A stretch of 64,000 nt of DNA from Arabidopsis thaliana (Eukaryota; Streptophyta; Magnoliopsida; Brassicales; Brassicaceae): assembly GCF_000001735.4 (NCBI RefSeq), contig NC_003075.7, positions 1,241,001 through 1,305,000 on the forward strand, in the 5' to 3' direction. Below, piece after piece: positions 1 to 10,868 of the stretch. Below the pieces are notes generated by a model, which was not told the origin of the DNA, made no database searches, and saw only the letters and a list, made by a program, of their open reading frames with translations. The stretch's first letter is position 1. Each line of letters opens with the position of its first letter. Position numbers and translations under genes: made by a program.

Positions 1-66
1 TCATGTGGTCTATTTATATGCAAAATAATTAAATTTTTCAAAAACAAAAAGTAAAATAATATGTAC

Positions 67-3000
67 CTATAAAGAGTCTTGCCAATCCAAACGTCGTTTT
101 CTCCACCATATTGATCAATATAGAATCTCGTCTCTACTCGAGGCAAGCTTGCGTACCATGGAATCTCTAACGCAAACCCAATCTATCATGCAAAAAAATA
201 TATCGAGATAATTAGAAAACCCATAAAAAAGTAAGAAATAAGAAATTAAACCAAATAAGCAAAAAAGAGCAAACACGCTTTGTCGTGTTCCTCCTCCATC
301 AGATGACCCCAAAACGGCATGCAGTGCGTATGAATGTTTTTTGGAAGCATTTGTAATAACGTGTGTTTTTGGTCTTATATTACATGTAACGTACCTCGCC
401 AGGTAAGTCTTTCATTATAATCCACTTATCAATCAACTCCTCTCTCTCCCGTTTTTCTAGCAGATAATTATAAGAAAACTCTTTGGCGTTTTTCAATATC
501 TCTTCCCTTGGAAACGCCAATTGTGATGCCCGGTATAGGTTGAACATACCGGTTACTGCTTGGTTTGATTGCCCCACAAAGCAGAAAAACTCTCCCTCTT
601 TCTCAAAGTTCTTGAATACATCTAAAATTAAAGAATGAGCGTTTCATTTGGAATTAAATGCTAAAGTAAATAACCAAAAACAAAATATGAGTTACGTTGT
701 TACCTGCGGACACTTGGTATCCATGTTGTCTTAAGAGCCTAAATGCCATGGCTGTATCATCGATGTCTTGGACATGGGAACATCTAGCCCAACATATGCC
801 ATTGTCGGTCCAATATCTGATATTTATCATCATCATCATTAGAGTAACCCTAGTTTGGTATACAAATAAAGTTAATACATATAAACGTTTTAAACCTGTG
901 GACATAGTCAAGACACTCTTTAATCTCTTCTTCAAAGTATCTCGATATCCCTAAACGTTGTAACCGATCCACTATCCATATGTGCTCGAAAAGATCCACG
1001 GGAAAGACATTGGGAACTAAAAAAATAAAAGAATAATTTAAGCAAAAATAATAAATAGTTAACAAAAATTAGAAGTTATGAGTATATGTCTTCGATAGAT
1101 ACAATATAACAGGAGAAGTGGTTACTCGCTAACAAACCTCCTCCATTGAAACGTTTGACGGCATTTCGCAAATACTCGAGGCAGTTACTGTCTCGGGTCT
1201 GCATGAATGCAAAAGCGGTAGAGGAAGGAGAGAAGAGGAAAGATCCGTCTTGAGATTGAAGTTTCAAGAGCTTTTCCCAATCTAAATCACGCATCCCCTC
1301 CAAACTATGCAACAATGTTGTTGGTATCTTGTGCATTATCTCTTTTGGTATCCTATAAAAGATCTCACATGTACGACCAAAATCAATTCATATCTTAGTC
1401 TATGTATATTACGTATGCAAATATATCATCGTATAACTCTTTTTTTTTGGCTTTGAGTGAAGTACATAGGACCCATCTATATATACTTTGAAATATATTC
1501 ATATAAAAATAGAATGTTCAAATGTATATTTTTTGGCCCAACACACAAACCTTGTAAGCTTTAGCTCTTTCTTGGCGTATATATCTTTTAAGACCGGAGA
1601 ATCGTACGGTACATCAATGTTTATTCCTCGAGCTATCTCAAGCAACGATGGGAATGCTACTTCGAATCCGATTGGCATATGCTCATCATTTTCGTCTTCT
1701 AGCTTCCCAATATTTTCCCGGAAAAACGTGATTCCTGAAGTAGCCATTGATAAATGTATAAAAGTCATGTATAATACCTACTAAAGTAAACATAAAAAAG
1801 ATTGAAACTCTTCAAAAGAAGATTGTTGTTTTAACTAGACTAACTTATATAACTATAGTATATAATCAACGTATAAAGTTAAAAAGTTTAGACCACTAAA
1901 AAAGTTTGGATTTTCTGCAAAAAGTTAAGATTTTCTTTTTGTTTTCTTGTACTTCAAAATAATAAATAAGACAAATAAATAAATAACCTTTGTTGCATTG
2001 ATGAGGAAAGAGATTCCATGATCTTAGAGCAACGACGCATGCAAGGGTATTGATGAGACGATCATGATAAGAGAAGAGATACGCATCTCCCCAAGAACCA
2101 TCGGAAAGTTGGTTCTCGGCGATCCATTTCACGGCGGAGGGAAACGCCGGAGTTTTATCTCCGGCATCGATCAATGCAACCCAAGCTGTATCGTAAGCCG
2201 ATATCGTAATTTCCCCGTCCGTTAGGTTTCTCAAGATCGTTTTCACACTCTTCACTGCTTCTTTGAATGCATTACTATTACTTCCAACACTAATCTATAA
2301 TTTAAATGCAAAAAATTATCATCAGCACATACAATCATGAAAAGGTTTGAATTAAACCATGCATATGTATAATTTCATGCATGGAATATATATATAGTCT
2401 TGTTACCTTTCGGTGTAAAACATAAGAACTATTTTTTGATGGAATGTAAAGTATAGAATCCGGGGGAAAATGTTTATATCACGGTAAAAAGAATAGGGAA
2501 GAATGTAGGAAAATTAAAGTATTATAATATGGATTTTTGTAATTCTAATTGACAAGAAATTTTATTCTAAAAATCACCTGAGGAGCATCTTCTCCTTGAA
2601 GCTGTTGCCACTCATGTATTAGAGGCAAATCATGTTGAACCTCTTGAGAATTAATGTATTCTAGACACACACACACACACACAAAAATCATATAATTTTT
2701 AGCTTCTTATATAAAAAGGGATGAACTTAGACTTGAAAACATTAAACTTATAAGTAATATTAATAAAATTAGAACCTTGAGTTCGAAGCTTTGAACAATG
2801 TATGGAACCGCTTCTGGATTTGTCTCTAGCGACATTGAGAGGAGATCCTATTCAAAAAAGAATGAGACTAGAGGAGTAAGAAAGTAATAATAAAATAATT
2901 TGCTTACTATGTTATATAGTAATATAAACTAGTTTTTGGTCGTCAAAACATTAGTTTATGTTTGTTGGCAATTATAATACTAAGATACGAGGTCAATCCA

Positions 3001-3766
3001 TTCTCTAATGAGTACTAGATTCTCTAAACGTACCTTTTGTAATAATTAATTAATTCAAACTGAAAAACTTTTTATATCATATAATATAAAACAGAGTATA
3101 CACATTTGCATATCGAATTAGAGGAATACATTCTTTCGAAAACAAAATCAACCAAAAATGATGAAGTTTGTTTTGTCCAAAAATCAACAGAGACCTAATA
3201 ACACCAAAACACATTTTACATTTTTTCTTTTTGGTGGTAAAAACAGAGAAAAACCCATTTCGTAGTTGAGTCAAAGAACCCCAAATATCGAAAAAAGATA
3301 AACAAATCGAATTTTTGGGAAAGAAAAAAAAAACAGAGAGAATTTTGGAGAGTGGTTAATGATTCTATAATGCTTTGAAGAAAGAGAAAACAAAAAAAAA
3401 AAAATCGAAAGGAAGATGATGATGAGAGATATTTCACGCGTGGGTGTTGAGAGAACATAAAAACAGAGTCATCACTCTAATTTTTGTTTTGTTCTCTAGG
3501 GAAAATCAAAAAGACCAAACAAAAATTTCAGTCAAATAATGGATCATGATTAAACCCACAAGAGAATTTCGATTACAAAACTCATTAGATAAAAAAAGTT
3601 TGAGACTTTATATAAACAAGTGTGTGATCGTATGTCTCTGACAAGACAAAGAGAGAGAGGATGACTCACCTGAGATGGTAAGGAAAGAAGAAGATATTGT
3701 TGTTTTAGTAGAACTGAGAAAGGTTGTACTTGGAATGGAGTTTAGAACATGATACTGAAGAGACAT
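67..3766 (-). CDS. GA1: ent-copalyl diphosphate synthase (At4g02780), 5' part, cut by left window edge
   Basis: Class II diterpene cyclase that protonates geranylgeranyl diphosphate to ent-copalyl diphosphate in plastids, the first committed step of gibberellin synthesis. Ten coding exons are visible (minus strand): 3766-3670, 2847-2776, 2660-2578, 2294-1988, 1734-1551, 1352-1138, 1016-896, 816-704, 621-395 and 182-67. All junctions keep frame and give 511 codons; from memory the full protein is about 802 aa, so the C-terminal third lies off the left edge. The DXDD acid motif reads DIDD at residues 377-380 (exon 8). The ent-CPS catalytic-base pair His263 (in LLHS) and Asn322 (in VPNVF) fall exactly where the family requires, which supports the exon model. 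The N-terminus is Ser/Thr-rich ([16 protein letters not shown]), fitting a plastid transit peptide. Intron 1 is long (about 820 bp), and intron 2 holds a short (CA)n run near 2664-2682. The start is the first ATG downstream of the TATA box. Confidence 0.97.
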
Positions 3767-3865
3767 GGCTTTAAAAAGCTCTGTTTTCTCTGTCTAAGTA
3801 TTTAGTGAAGAAGAGATGATGAAACTATTTGGTGAGAAAGAGAGAGAGAGAGAAGTCTTAATGGG

Positions 3866-3873
3866 TATTTATA
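3866..3873 (-). promoter_or_regulatory. GA1 TATA box
   Basis: TATAAATA on the minus strand, about 100 bp upstream of the GA1 ATG. It is followed by a CT-rich leader (GA-rich on the plus strand, 3839-3854) typical of plant 5' UTRs. Only one such box lies at a suitable distance. Confidence 0.6.
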
Positions 3874-4990
3874 AGGACAGAACCGACTTCACATCAGAGA
3901 TTGTGTTTCATTTTACTCTTTGAGAAAGAAGAGAGAGAGAGAGAAGGATATGATGCATGGAATGTGTTTTTGTGGGATCTTCCAAAGCTACGGAATTGAA
4001 GGGTAAATTTGGCTTTTTCTTCTATTTCCTATTCTCTTGTTTATATCTCTTTTACAACTTGATTTTTTTTTATAAAAATAATGGCATAAGGTCGATATCT
4101 TTGAAAGTACACACACACATACACATACGAGGGCTTCTAATCATATCATATCACAAACAATAATTTTTAAGGTCGTAAAAGATAATTAGGAAACAATATT
4201 TGTCGTGTGACAAGTCATATATGACTATTGCAATAGAATTATTATAAATTTGTCTTGGTGTAAAAAACAAAAAAAAGGATGGTACTTATCTAGTGTCATA
4301 TGGTACTAATCTATTTGGGATTCCTTTTTTTGTCAAGTTTAAGATTATTTTGTTTTAATCTTAAGTAACAAATTAGTTTCTGTTTACCGGAAACTCTAAA
4401 TACATGGATTGATATATTTGTCGTGTGGACAGGTAACAATACATTACTAATATTGCAGTAAATCTTTATAAATGGTATTTGTCTCGGTCTAGATAAGAAT
4501 TAGAAGTAGATGGTATATTACAATCTCTTGTCAAAACAGTATCAATCTGGTAGTAATTCCTAGTTTGTCAAGTTCAAAGAGGAGTTTTACGATTTCTTCC
4601 TTTTACTTACATCTTATCTTAAGACTCTAGACTCTCTCTATCTTTTTCCAGTTTTTCATGGATTCCATACTTATAAAATTAGGAAGTAGAAAGTACACGT
4701 GTAGTTATATTATTGCATGTATAACTATTTGAAATTTGAATTACTACCAGTCAAATATAGAGTTGAGACGTTTTTTTTGTTACGTGACAATAGCTTTAAA
4801 AATAATTACAGTAGTCTTGCTACTCATCAAATGCCTAAATAAAATAAAATAAAATAATGCCTAAATTATTTATTCAAACATATATATATATATATACGAA
4901 ATGATATAATTTACATATAGTTATATCAGGAAATGTATTTGTAAACTGTAAAAATCTTTCAACAGATGTTATCATATTTTGTGATATATA
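3874..4990. other. GA1 upstream spacer, no gene seen
   Basis: AT-rich DNA with short simple runs: (AAAAT)n near 4840-4857 and (TA)n near 4881-4896. There is no ORF with recognisable protein. It presumably contains the distal GA1 promoter. Confidence 0.6.
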
Positions 4991-5970
4991 ACGAAATGAT
5001 ATACTATAGTTTTGGAAAACAACAAATCACTAAATGATACATGGTTGATCGAATTTGCAAAATTATCAATTTTAGGAGAAATTATTTTTGATAACGGTTT
5101 ATAACGATACTCATAAATAATTGATCGTTAACGTGCATACAATAAAATTAACGAATTCCAACATTTCTATAAATTACATTTGACTCAAATATGTCAAACA
5201 TGAATCTCACTTAATGTCAAACAATATGTTATTGAATGAAGTACTACCGTTCGGAAAAACGATAAATCATTAAATGACATGTGGTAGATTAGGTTTGCAA
5301 AATTAACATTTTCAGGAGAAAAAATTTCTAATAACGGTTTATAACGACAACAATAAATACTTGATCGTTAACTTGACCATACATAGTATTAACGAATTCG
5401 AACATTCCAACAAAACGCATTTGATGCAAATATGCCAAACATGAATCTCATTTAATGTCAAACGACATGTAATGAAATACTACAGTTCGGAAAAACGACA
5501 AATCACTAGATGACATATGGTAGATCAAGTTTGCAAAATTCATATTTTCAAGAGAAGAAATTCCTAATAATGATTTATAACGATAATAGTAAATAGTTGA
5601 TCGTTAACTTGACCACACTTAAAATTAACAAATTTGAGCATTACAACAAAACGCATTTTATGCAAATTTTTCAAACATGAACCTTATTTAATGTCAAATG
5701 ATACGTAATGAAAAATAAATACTACGTACGATTCTAGAAAAACGCAAATCACTAAATGACACGTGGTAGATCGAGTTTGCAAAACTAATTTCAGGAGAAA
5801 AAAGTTATAATAACGGTTTATAACGACAATAATATATAATTGATCGTTAACTTGACCACACATAAAATTCACAAATTCGAACATTCCAACAAAACGCATT
5901 TGATGCAAATTAGTCAAACATGAACCTTATTTAATGTCAAACGATATGTAATGGAAAATAAACTACCAAT
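4990..5970. repeat. Four-copy ~240-bp direct tandem repeat upstream of GA1
   Basis: The landmark gatcgttaac occurs at about 5123, 5363, 5599 and 5842, giving spacings of 240, 236 and 243 bp. Each copy also carries, in the same order, a ggaaaa..caaatca block, tgacatgtggtaga, taacggtttataacga and ttyaatgtcaaacga. The copies have diverged by substitutions and small indels. Each contains a dyad, taacgat facing atcgtta, about 18 bp apart. There is no coding potential. Confidence 0.85.
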
Positions 5971-6061
5971 TTTGTGTTTTAATTTATACTTGAATAAATT
6001 CAGAAATACTAATTTCGATCATCGGTGTTCACCTTTCTTCTAAAATTGTTATACATATTAT

Positions 6062-6104
6062 TGGAGATCTTTGTTTAATATATAGATATATAGATATCTA
6101 TATA

Positions 6105-6134
<30 letters not shown>
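6062..6134. repeat. (TA)n / ATATAGATATC low-complexity tract
   Basis: Pure AT-type dinucleotide and ATATAGATAT palindromic sequence leading directly into the CTAG terminus described next. Length instability is likely. Confidence 0.8.
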
Positions 6135-6135
<1 letters not shown>

Positions 6136-6300
6136 TAGATTTTAACTCGCAGTACACCATATGACGATTTATTTTCTATAAGTAGTGTATTTGAAAATTT
6201 AATGATTATATATTATATATAAAATTTTACAAATTGCACTAATTTTTGAAGATCCAATTGTACCAATTCTATAATTTTACAAATTAGTGAATTTTCTAAG
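6135..6300 (-). mobile_element. Candidate Helitron 3' end fragment (minus orientation)
   Basis: Read on the minus strand, the sequence at about 6160-6134 is GGTGTACTGCGAGTTAAAAT followed by CTAG and a host T. This resembles the 3' end of the plus-strand element ending at 42009 (GGTATACTGTGGGTTAATAT, then CTAG|T) and the Helitron rule of a short hairpin before CTRR|T. No matching 5' TC terminus was found, so the right limit is arbitrary and the copy is probably truncated. Confidence 0.4.
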
Positions 6301-6309
6301 CCTTTAAGA

Positions 6310-6345
6310 TAACTGGGCCTAAGAGTCTTTAAAAAAGCCCAGAAA
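6310..6345. promoter_or_regulatory. Site II-type TGGGCY motifs upstream of the chloroplast GTPase gene
   Basis: TGGGCC lies near 6314 and its inverse AGCCCA near 6336, 75-105 bp upstream of the ATG at 6416. Paired TGGGCY elements are known in promoters of plant ribosomal and organelle-biogenesis genes. The role here is inferred from position only. Confidence 0.45.
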
Positions 6346-6415
6346 ATGTCATCGTCCAGGTAATGGGGATAAGGGGTTTTAGATTCTTTTAATTTTGTTT
6401 CCGAGTTTTTCAGCC

Positions 6416-8351
6416 ATGTTTGCTCAGTTAGCACCATCGCCGTCTCCTTCTCCGGCGAACGTTAGCCACTTCGTTCACCGTCGCACCTTCCGTCAATGTA
6501 CATACGCCGTCTCCGCTTCTCTTCCCACTGCAAATTCCTCTCGTCCACCACCAATTCAGGCAAACATTGTCATTCTAATTCTACTACTTCGTGGTCTTCT
6601 TCGTTATCTGAAATGAAATTGAGAAACTCGGAAACTTGTTTTGCAGATTGTTGGAGGAAAGGATTTGAATTTGGATGTTACACGGAAAGATGATTCAATT
6701 GGGTTCAAATTAGAGGCAAATGAAGATGAAATTGATTGGATGAATCTAGAATCTGATATTCGTCTATGGACTAGAGCATTACGTCCTGTTCAGGTAAAAC
6801 AATTACGAGATTATGTTGTAAAGTTTTGGTTTTTCTGAATATGAATTTGTTGGATTGTTGTTTACTGTGTGTGTGTACGTGGGTTCTTGGTTTCATAGTG
6901 GTATCCAGGGCACATAATGAAAACTGAAAAGGAACTTAGGGAACAGCTTAAGTTGATGGATGTTGTGATTGAAGTCCGTGATGCTAGGATTCCTTTATCG
7001 ACCACTCATCCAAAGGTTAGTACTTTGCATCTAAAGGTCTTTGATCCGGTTTTTTAGACTATGCTAATTATATTACTCAGTCTCTCTAATCTTTGTTCAA
7101 TAGGAGCAAGTGAAGTCTATGACAAAACTTTTGTGTTGTTCAATAATGTTTGCACCTACTTTTGGGGGTTATGTATGTGGTATTTTGTAGATGGATGCGT
7201 GGCTTGGGAATAGGAAACGGATATTGGTATTAAATAGAGAAGATATGATCTCGAACGATGATCGAAATGATTGGGCGAGATACTTTGCAAAGCAAGGAAT
7301 AAAGGTCATTTTCACTAATGGCAAACTTGGGATGGTATGGTTTCTTCAAGTTTAAACTTTGCTTTGGGATTGGTTTTTTTCTTTCTATATGTTTAATCTG
7401 AGAGATGGTTACAGGGAGCTATGAAGCTAGGTCGGTTAGCCAAAAGTTTAGCAGGTGACGTAAATGGGAAACGGCGAGAAAAAGGACTTCTCCCTAGATC
7501 AGTAAGTAAAGTGTCTCATGATCCATTATTCTCTGATGCAACATATATGATTTAAATTTTAAGTTCATTTCAAATGATGCAGGTTAGAGCTGGAATAATT
7601 GGATACCCTAATGTTGGGAAATCATCTCTGATCAATCGTCTATTGAAACGAAAAATTTGCGCAGCAGCTCCAAGACCAGGTGTAACTAGAGAAATGAAGT
7701 AAGAATGCCTTTTGAAAGCTTGGTTTTTTTTGCCTCTTAAAACTCAGTTTCCAAACTTCATATCTGGCACTGGTCATTTTTCTTATCTTACTGTAAACAG
7801 ATGGGTCAAGCTTGGGAAAGATCTTGATCTCTTAGATTCACCTGGAATGCTTCCTATGCGTATCGATGATCAAGCAGCTGCTATAAAGCTGGCAATTTGT
7901 GATGACATTGGAGAGAAAGCTTATGACTTCACTGATGTTGCTGGAATCCTTGTGCAGATGTTAGCACGGATTCCAGAAGTAGGTAAGTTTCTGAACATTA
8001 CCATTTTTTGCGATTTACTCTTTTCTCTCATTTTCCTGCGCTAAAAATGAAACTTGATATTCTCTCCTTTATAACAAAAAGGCGCAAAGGCTCTTTACAA
8101 CCGATACAAGATCCAGCTAGAAGGCAACTGCGGGAAAAAGTAATGAAACTTCCTCAAAGAGAGCTCATTTCTTTTGGCAAACCATTGTTCATGGATTCTT
8201 ATTGAATCTCTGCTCTCTCTTTTGCAGATTTGTGAAGACGCTTGGTCTTAATTTGTTTGGTGGAGATAGTCATCAAGCTGCATTTAGAATACTAACGGAT
8301 TTTCGCAAAGGCAAATTCGGGTATGTCTCGTTGGAGAGACCTCCACTGTGA
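6416..8351 (+). CDS. DGP3: Chloroplast DAR/RbgA-type circularly permuted GTPase (At4g02790)
   Basis: YlqF/RbgA-family GTPase, a group that helps assemble the large ribosomal subunit; the N-terminal Ser/Pro/Thr-rich extension fits plastid import. Exons: 6416-6559 (or -6568), 6647-6793, 6899-7015, 7191-7334, 7415-7501, 7583-7698, 7801-7982, 8082-8139 and 8228-8351, about 372 aa. The motif order is permuted: DAR (residues 125-127, in [10 protein letters not shown]), then G4 NRED (151-154, with Arg for the usual Lys of NKxD), then G1 GYPNVGKSS (220-228), then G3 DSPG (264-267). The start at 6416 is the first ATG in frame with the transit-like segment [12 protein letters not shown]. An in-frame ATG-less extension to 6395 exists but starts with TTT. 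Intron 1 lacks a strong GT donor (see findings). Confidence 0.93.
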
Positions 8352-8840
8352 TCCAAGTTAGTAAGAGATATGCTCAAACTTATGTGTTAATTTATGTATG
8401 CAATATATGTCTTGATGTATGCATACTTGTGTATTCCGTTTGTCTTAGAGGACATGATAAATACTAGATATAGACCAAATCCATGACGACATCAGTCAGA
8501 TGCTGCTAAATGCTAACCATTTTTCTCTTAAGCCCAAATGTATGAATAATTTGTTCATGTAAAATATGGTTAATTTTTTTTTTGTTGTCAATATTTTCAA
8601 AAGCTACGTAATGGATAATTCTATAATGTTCATAATACAATTCATGCTGGTGAAAATTTTGTTTATGATTTAATATTCAGATTAGTAAACTTGTAGTATT
8701 TCAGTTAGATAACAAATTAAATCTTTGACATTAAAGGTGGTTAAACCACGTAACAAATAATGTTTTTTTACAAGATTCTATTCGAATAGTTAAGCTTTTA
8801 CAAGTTCATACATCTCAAGAGTTCTAAAAATCTTATAGAG
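8352..8840. other. Intergenic spacer and 3' UTR of the GTPase gene
   Basis: AT-rich sequence between two plus-strand genes. No coding signal, RNA gene or repeat was recognised. Confidence 0.6.
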
Positions 8841-8849
8841 TTGAGAAAC

Positions 8850-9098
8850 GACCGTTGGATTATGAAAGTGGGACCTACTAATCCATCTGTAGATTTCTTT
8901 TGGGATGCAATGAAAAAGTCGTCGACCAAAGTCCCCACTTCTAGATCTACTTTTGTCTCTTTCCATTATTAATTGATCAAAAATAAAACAAATTTCGAAA
9001 GGAGTTACGAAATCAGAACGTTGGGCCGATTTTTCGCAGATCCTATTTAAATTTTATCTTCTTTCCACAATCTCTCATCTTCAATAAACTAGCCGTTA
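8850..9098. promoter_or_regulatory. MSA-like (AACGG) motifs upstream of the coiled-coil gene
   Basis: The inverse strand of 8851-8860 reads ATCCAACGGT, matching the mitosis-specific activator consensus YCYAACGGYY bound by MYB3R proteins. A second AACGG core (inverse of ccgtt) lies near 9091-9098, close to the leader. A TATTTAAA box sits near 9044-9051. Together they suggest G2/M-phase transcription of the gene starting at 9126; this is inference from motifs. Confidence 0.5.
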
Positions 9099-9125
9099 CA
9101 TCTCTCTCTTTCTCTATCTCCATCA

Positions 9126-10478
9126 ATGGCTGCTTCTGTCGAAACTCCTTCACCTAATCATACGAACAACGTAAGTTCCTCTTCTTCTTCTACTTTGATT
9201 CTCCAATCAAGGGTTTGATTCAAAACTGGAAATTTTCATGAAATTATTTCTGTTTTCAACAGGAAGGAACACGCTTGAACATGGTTTCTGCAACTTCTTT
9301 TGATTCTTCTTCTCCATCGGTTAGTCCATCTTCAGACAAACGTCTCTGGAGCAATGTACGTAACAGGGTTGATGTTCTTCTCGAAGAAAATAGCAAAAAT
9401 CACAAACCCGTTACCAATACGATTGCTATAGAATCAGAGAGATCAAAGAGATTTAAGAATGATTCGATGCTTTTGCTTAAAGGGTTTGATTCTGTTTCTC
9501 ATACTCTGTCTCTCCTTTCTAGTAATCTCGACAATGCCCTTCAGGTAAATTTTAATCTGTTGATAATGATTAGGTTTGTTTCATTCTCCAAGATTGATGA
9601 TAATGATACAAAAGTGTGTTTCTGTGTAATCAGGGAGTTAGAGAATTAGCTAAACCACCTTCATATTCTGAGATACTCCATTCGAATCTCAAAGCTGATC
9701 AGATTCAACGACAACAGAAAGAAGAAGATGAAGAGGAAGAAGAGAGTAAAGGGAAGAAGAGGAAACACGAATCTGATGTTGAACAAACAGAAGATTCGTC
9801 TAATGAAGAAGAGAAGAGACCAAAAGAGAGGAAAATCATGAAGAAGGCTAAGAACGTAAAGTCTTACTCTTTAGTTTACTCTCTTTTTGTTTCTTTCTTA
9901 GCTGATGTTGTTAATAAAGATTCAATTTTTATCTCTTGCAGATTGCTATATCCATGGCAGCTAAGGCGAATTCGCTTGCAAGAGAGCTTAAAACTATAAA
10001 ATCAGACCTGAGTTTTATCCAAGAACGTTGTGGGTTGCTTGAAGAAGAGAACAAGAGACTCAGAGATGGGTTTGTGAAAGGTGTTAGACCTGAAGAAGAT
10101 GATTTGGTATGTACAATCTCAAAAATCTGTTCTGTTTCTGCTCTGTTATGCTCTGTTTTCTTATCTTAAGATTTTGATTCTATGGAACAGGTGAGGCTAC
10201 AACTGGAGGTGTTGCTTGCAGAGAAAGCTAGACTAGCGAATGAGAACGCGAATTTAGTTAGGGAAAATCAGTGTCTTCATCAGATGGTTGAGTACCATCA
10301 GATTACATCTCAAGATCTATCTCCTTCATATGAACAAGTTGTTCAAGGTTTTTGCTTAGATTTCTCATCCCCTCTGCCTCAATACGATGATGAAGAAGAA
10401 GAGCATGAAACAAGAGCTCGAGATGTCTCGAAAGCCCTCAACGAAAGCTTTGAAAAAGCTGAAGAAGAACAATACTAA
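9126..10478 (+). CDS. Acidic coiled-coil protein (At4g02800)
   Basis: Five exons: 9126-9170, 9263-9544, 9634-9855, 9942-10106 and 10191-10478. All junctions are phase 0, giving 333 aa. The N-terminus is Ser/Thr-rich. Residues about 125-180 are a Glu/Lys-rich charged stretch ([19 protein letters not shown]) with a possible nuclear signal. Residues about 184-290 form heptad-type helix ([40 protein letters not shown]). No catalytic motif is visible. I recall annotation as a GRIP/coiled-coil-like protein, but I see no clear GRIP domain. MSA-like promoter motifs hint at a mitotic role, possibly spindle or microtubule associated. The start is the first [18 protein letters not shown]. Confidence 0.88.
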
Positions 10479-10548
10479 TCAAGACACTGTTTAGACTTTG
10501 TGTTTTCGTTAAAACCTCTAATATTTTCATAATTGATTAAGGTCTTGT

Positions 10549-10868
10549 GTTTTTGTTATGAGTAGCTTCTTGGTCTCTTAGATATGAAGATGTAACATAC
10601 CACTGTTTGTTGTAATAATTTTGGTCACTGTGCGTTAGATAAGCAAATTCAATATATGTACTATGCTTTTGATCTTGCAAATTGGGTCTAATGCTGGTTA
10701 ATGACTATGTTTTTGTTATGATTAGTTTCTTGGTCTCTTAGATATGAAGATGTAACATACCTCTGTTTGTTGTAATAGTTTTGGTCACAGTACGTAAGAT
10801 AAGCAAATTCAATATATGTCCTATGCTTTTGATCTTGCAAATTGGGTCTAATGCTGGTTAATGACTAC
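10549..10868. repeat. 160-bp tandem duplication in the 3' flank of At4g02800
   Basis: Copy 1 (10549-10708) and copy 2 (10709-10868) both run gtttttgttatg, ttcttggtctcttagatatg, gatgtaacatacc, gatcttgcaaattgggtcta, atgctggttaatgacta. Only a few substitutions separate them, so the duplication is recent. It lies 70 bp past the stop codon and probably covers the polyadenylation region. Confidence 0.93.
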
